A DNA stretch of 7,685 nt from Anaerolineae bacterium (lineage in GTDB: Bacteria; Chloroflexota; Anaerolineae; Promineifilales; Promineifilaceae): NCBI GenBank assembly GCA_014879345.1, contig JACSSI010000212.1, forward strand, positions 1 through 7,685, read 5' to 3'. Every line of letters begins with the position of its first letter. Within the stretch, counting starts at the first letter, position 1. The translations under genes and the position numbers were made by a program. The notes below the pieces were generated by a model. That model did not search any database. It saw nothing but the letters and a program-made list of their open reading frames with translations, and was not told the origin of the DNA. Below, in pieces: positions 6,285 to 7,685 of the stretch.

Positions 6285-6974
6285 CTACGCAATCATGACC
6301 AAGCCAAGACGAACACATTCAATCATCGCGCCATTCGCATTCGGGGTGTTTAAGGCGCGGGAAATAGCGCTAAGATTATTGCGTAGCGTAGATTCAGCAA
6401 TGCCCAACAAGTCAGCCACTTGATTTAGGGTTAGGTGAGGATTGTCGGCTATGGTTTGCATGATCTCAATTCGGCGGGCTGTCAACTGAGGCAAGTCTTC
6501 CAATTCCACACCGTTTATGTACAATTTCTCATAAAGGCTCAGGCTCAACGTTAATTTCTTTTTCCTAGCAATGTCTATGATCGTTTGCACCAACAGCGCA
6601 CAAGAGTTCATGGCTTCATCCTTGAGCATAAACCCGCTGGCGCCAGCACGAATTACGGCTCGTACCAGCACTTTGTGGGCATACCGACATAAGACAAGGA
6701 TATTCGTCTGGCAGGTTTGCACCAGTCCCCGAATCGTATCGCAAGCAGACAAAACCACGCTAGATGGCTTCTCGCTGGTGATGGTATTAAGGCCAAACAA
6801 TACGACATCGGGGTGATATTCACGAGCTAGATGAAGGGCGTCGGTTTCCGTCTCTCCTTCAGCAACAACTTCAATTTGACCATCGTTTTCAAGGGCAGAT
6901 CGCACCCCGATACGCACCACTTCCTGGTCATCAATGAGTACAACTCGAACTTTTGGGCTTATATTCGCCGTCAT
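6285..6974 (-). CDS. NarL/LuxR-family response regulator with atypical receiver lacking the phosphoacceptor Asp
   Basis: A 229-residue cytoplasmic DNA-binding regulator. Residues 9-125 form a receiver domain: the acidic pair D15-D16 is present (VVLIDDQEVVRIGV) and the switch lysine is K118 (GFMLKDE). The expected phosphorylated Asp in PDVVLxDLN is G61 (codon GGC, one base from GAC), and the usual Thr/Ser of strand 4 is C96 (VLVLCRY). It therefore probably works without classical phosphorylation, for example through a small ligand, a protein partner or simple abundance. Residues 162-226 are a LuxR-type helix-turn-helix (LTARRIEIMQTIA, then LNQVADLLGIAESTLRNNLS). The start at 6974 is set by GGAGG at 6985-6981, six bases upstream; the open frame to 7031 would add an unlikely 19 residues. 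No sensor kinase gene is visible beside it. It precedes the surface-protein operon on the same strand with paired palindromes between, so it may control that operon. Confidence 0.93.
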   Translation of the reverse strand: MTANISPKVRVVLIDDQEVVRIGVRSALENDGQIEVVAEGETETDALHLAREYHPDVVLFGLNTITSEKPSSVVLSACDTIRGLVQTCQTNILVLCRYAHKVLVRAVIRAGASGFMLKDEAMNSCALLVQTIIDIARKKKLTLSLSLYEKLYINGVELEDLPQLTARRIEIMQTIADNPHLTLNQVADLLGIAESTLRNNLSAISRALNTPNANGAMIECVRLGLVMIA

Positions 6975-7072
6975 AACATTCCTCCAGCTATCATGAATCA
7001 GGCGCGATGGAATACACTGCTTTGGCGCCAATTTAAATACCTATAAAACCTGCATGTTGTATACCGGGGGAA
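6975..7072. promoter_or_regulatory. Upstream region of the response regulator gene
   Basis: This stretch must carry part or all of the response regulator leader. It contains a 10-bp palindrome TTGGCGCCAA (7022-7031) running into ATTTAAAT (7031-7038), and the octamer GTATACCG (7059-7066), which matches one arm of the palindrome at 6195-6210. No minus-strand -35/-10 pair of good quality was found. It lies back to back with the plus-strand small RNA promoter, so divergent control is possible. Confidence 0.4.
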
Positions 7073-7101
7073 TTGGTAAGAGGGAGAAAACCGTCTATAA
7101 T
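7073..7101 (+). promoter_or_regulatory. Sigma-70 type promoter for a plus-strand small RNA
   Basis: TTGGTA (7073-7078, four of six matches to TTGACA) and a perfect TATAAT (7096-7101) are separated by exactly 17 bp. Transcription would begin near 7107-7109. It is the best promoter in the window, and no protein gene follows on the plus strand, only the structured RNA candidate. Confidence 0.75.
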
Positions 7102-7106
7102 ATTTT

Positions 7107-7195
7107 GAATTCGATACACCGCTTACCCCGGTGGGCAACGTTTTAGACGTTGCTTAAGGCCATTGCCAGTATCCCCATACTGACAATGGCTTTTT
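7107..7195 (+). ncRNA. Candidate small RNA of about 90 nt with three stem-loops
   Basis: The transcript predicted from the promoter at 7073-7101 to the T-run at 7191-7195 folds into three successive hairpins: CACCG/CGGTG (7117-7121 with 7129-7133, 7-nt loop), GCAACGT/ACGTTGC (7135-7141 with 7147-7153, 5-nt loop) and a 14-bp terminator stem (7159-7172 with 7177-7190). It holds no ATG with a ribosome binding site; the only short frame starts at GTG 7132 and is 8 codons long. It is flanked by two minus-strand genes, so it is neither a leader nor a UTR of a visible plus-strand gene. It does not resemble 6S, SRP, tmRNA, RNase P or a riboswitch known to me. Possible roles are a base-pairing regulator, a protein-binding RNA or a decoy. 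That it is an independent transcript is inferred from promoter, structure and terminator together. Confidence 0.6.
7156..7195 (+). terminator. Intrinsic terminator of the small RNA
   Basis: GCCATTGCCAGTAT (7159-7172) pairs with ATACTGACAATGGC (7177-7190) around a CCCC loop. There are 13 pairs and one C-A mismatch, and AAG before the stem can also pair into the TTTTT that follows (7191-7195). The T-run is on the plus strand only, which fixes the direction. The stem lies about 40 nt past the PAP2 stop on the minus strand, where it could still slow transcription but lacks the T-run. Confidence 0.85.
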
Positions 7196-7230
7196 CGATT
7201 AAAGCGTCATTACCTATCTATTCTCCATCA

Positions 7231-7685
7231 TCATAAATACAAACTAAAAACAACAAATACGCTGCCAGCAGCTACCACCCACCCTAACAGGATTTGGGTC
7301 AACGTATGATGCTTCAAGCGCATTCGCGCCCAACTCACAGCGATACCGGCTAAGGCCAGCAGCAATCCCAATGGGGGCGACACCCAAAACAGTGCGGCCG
7401 CACAGCCAGCCAGAGCGACGGCATGCAGGCTTATTTTCGTCATCAGCCGATTGATCATGGCCGCGATCACGACTGTAGCCAGAGCGGCAAACAGACAAGC
7501 CAGGGCAATAGCAGGCGCACCGGCCCAGATGAACGTCAATACCAAAATCACAAAGCAAGTACCGGCCAGGATGTAGATATTAGACCGCTGCTCACGGATC
7601 GAAATGCTCCAATCACTATAATGGCCGCGTCGAACATTGATGATCAGATAGACAGTCAGTGGCAAAATCACAATGCCAAACCCAA
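7231..7685 (-). CDS. PAP2-family integral membrane protein, C-terminal part (cut by window edge)
   Basis: The last 150 residues of a membrane protein whose start lies beyond the right edge; the frame stays open to the final base, so the GTG at 7671 need not be the start. About six hydrophobic segments are visible. The sequence fits the PAP2/lipid-phosphatase fold: a cytoplasmic-type loop VRRGHYSDWSISIREQR (18-33), KISLH (83-87) where the family has PSGH, and R120-x5-H126-x3-Q130 in WARMRLKHHTLTQ, corresponding to SRx5Hx3D with Ala and Gln at the ends. To my knowledge a subgroup in Chloroflexota and Actinobacteria shares this KxSxH...WARxxLxxHTxxQ form. Typical substrates are lipid or prenyl phosphates; activity here is uncertain given the changed motif ends. 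It ends 35 nt from the small RNA terminator. Confidence 0.85.
   Translation of the reverse strand, partial: GFGIVILPLTVYLIINVRRGHYSDWSISIREQRSNIYILAGTCFVILVLTFIWAGAPAIALACLFAALATVVIAAMINRLMTKISLHAVALAGCAAALFWVSPPLGLLLALAGIAVSWARMRLKHHTLTQILLGWVVAAGSVFVVFSLYL

Noticed and set aside
6127..6318. 63-codon minus-strand frame after the response regulator, and a 7-codon leader-like frame within it
   Set aside because: It overlaps the end of the regulator gene, runs through the operator palindromes and has no good start context; an attenuator leader would need a following T-tailed hairpin, which is absent.
7231..7671. Taking GTG at 7671 as the start of the PAP2 gene
   Set aside because: The frame is open to the window edge with hydrophobic residues before the GTG, and the N-terminal part of the family is missing, so the gene is cut by the edge.

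Overview
The window reads as part of a Chloroflexota genome, most like the Anaerolineae/Ardenticatenia side of that phylum. This rests on style, not on a marker gene: Thr/Pro-linked lipoproteins, a DUF11-like surface protein ending in a YLPFL-type tail, a beta-sandwich module with the phrase RIGIDPTGG, a PAP2-like protein of a subtype I associate with that phylum, and dispersed repeats tolerated inside reading frames. The assignment is inference. Every gene recognised lies on the minus strand; the only plus-strand unit I can support is a small RNA candidate.

From right to left, which is the direction of transcription: the C-terminal 150 residues of a PAP2-family membrane protein (7231-7685); a 253-bp intergenic region (6975-7230 minus the short ends) with a plus-strand promoter, a three-hairpin RNA of about 90 nt and an intrinsic terminator; a NarL/LuxR-type response regulator whose phosphoacceptor Asp is Gly (6285-6974); a 372-bp gap with two palindromes of identical design, centres 21 bp apart; then a tight run of six genes reaching the left edge.

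That run codes for a 679-aa lipoprotein with propeller-like repeats and a beta-sandwich module (3873-5912), a 465-aa secreted DUF11-like protein (2452-3849), a 464-aa M23 metallopeptidase lipoprotein with a full active site (1061-2455), a 48-aa single-span membrane protein (890-1036), a 251-aa signal-peptide/one-TM surface protein (127-882) and the start of a membrane-associated protein cut by the edge (1-134). Neighbours overlap by 4 or 8 nt or are separated by at most 24 nt, so they are probably one operon. All complete products are exported or membrane-bound, which suggests a cell-envelope assembly or export system with a wall-remodelling peptidase. A conjugation/type IV-secretion-like role is possible but not shown.

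At DNA level the left 5.6 kb carries 11 copies of the palindrome ACGGCCGT, placed in all three codon frames, while the right 2.1 kb has none. Three further repeat insertions (two of a CCTTCG...GCTCAGG family and one AATTGTG array) are translated in frame inside genes.
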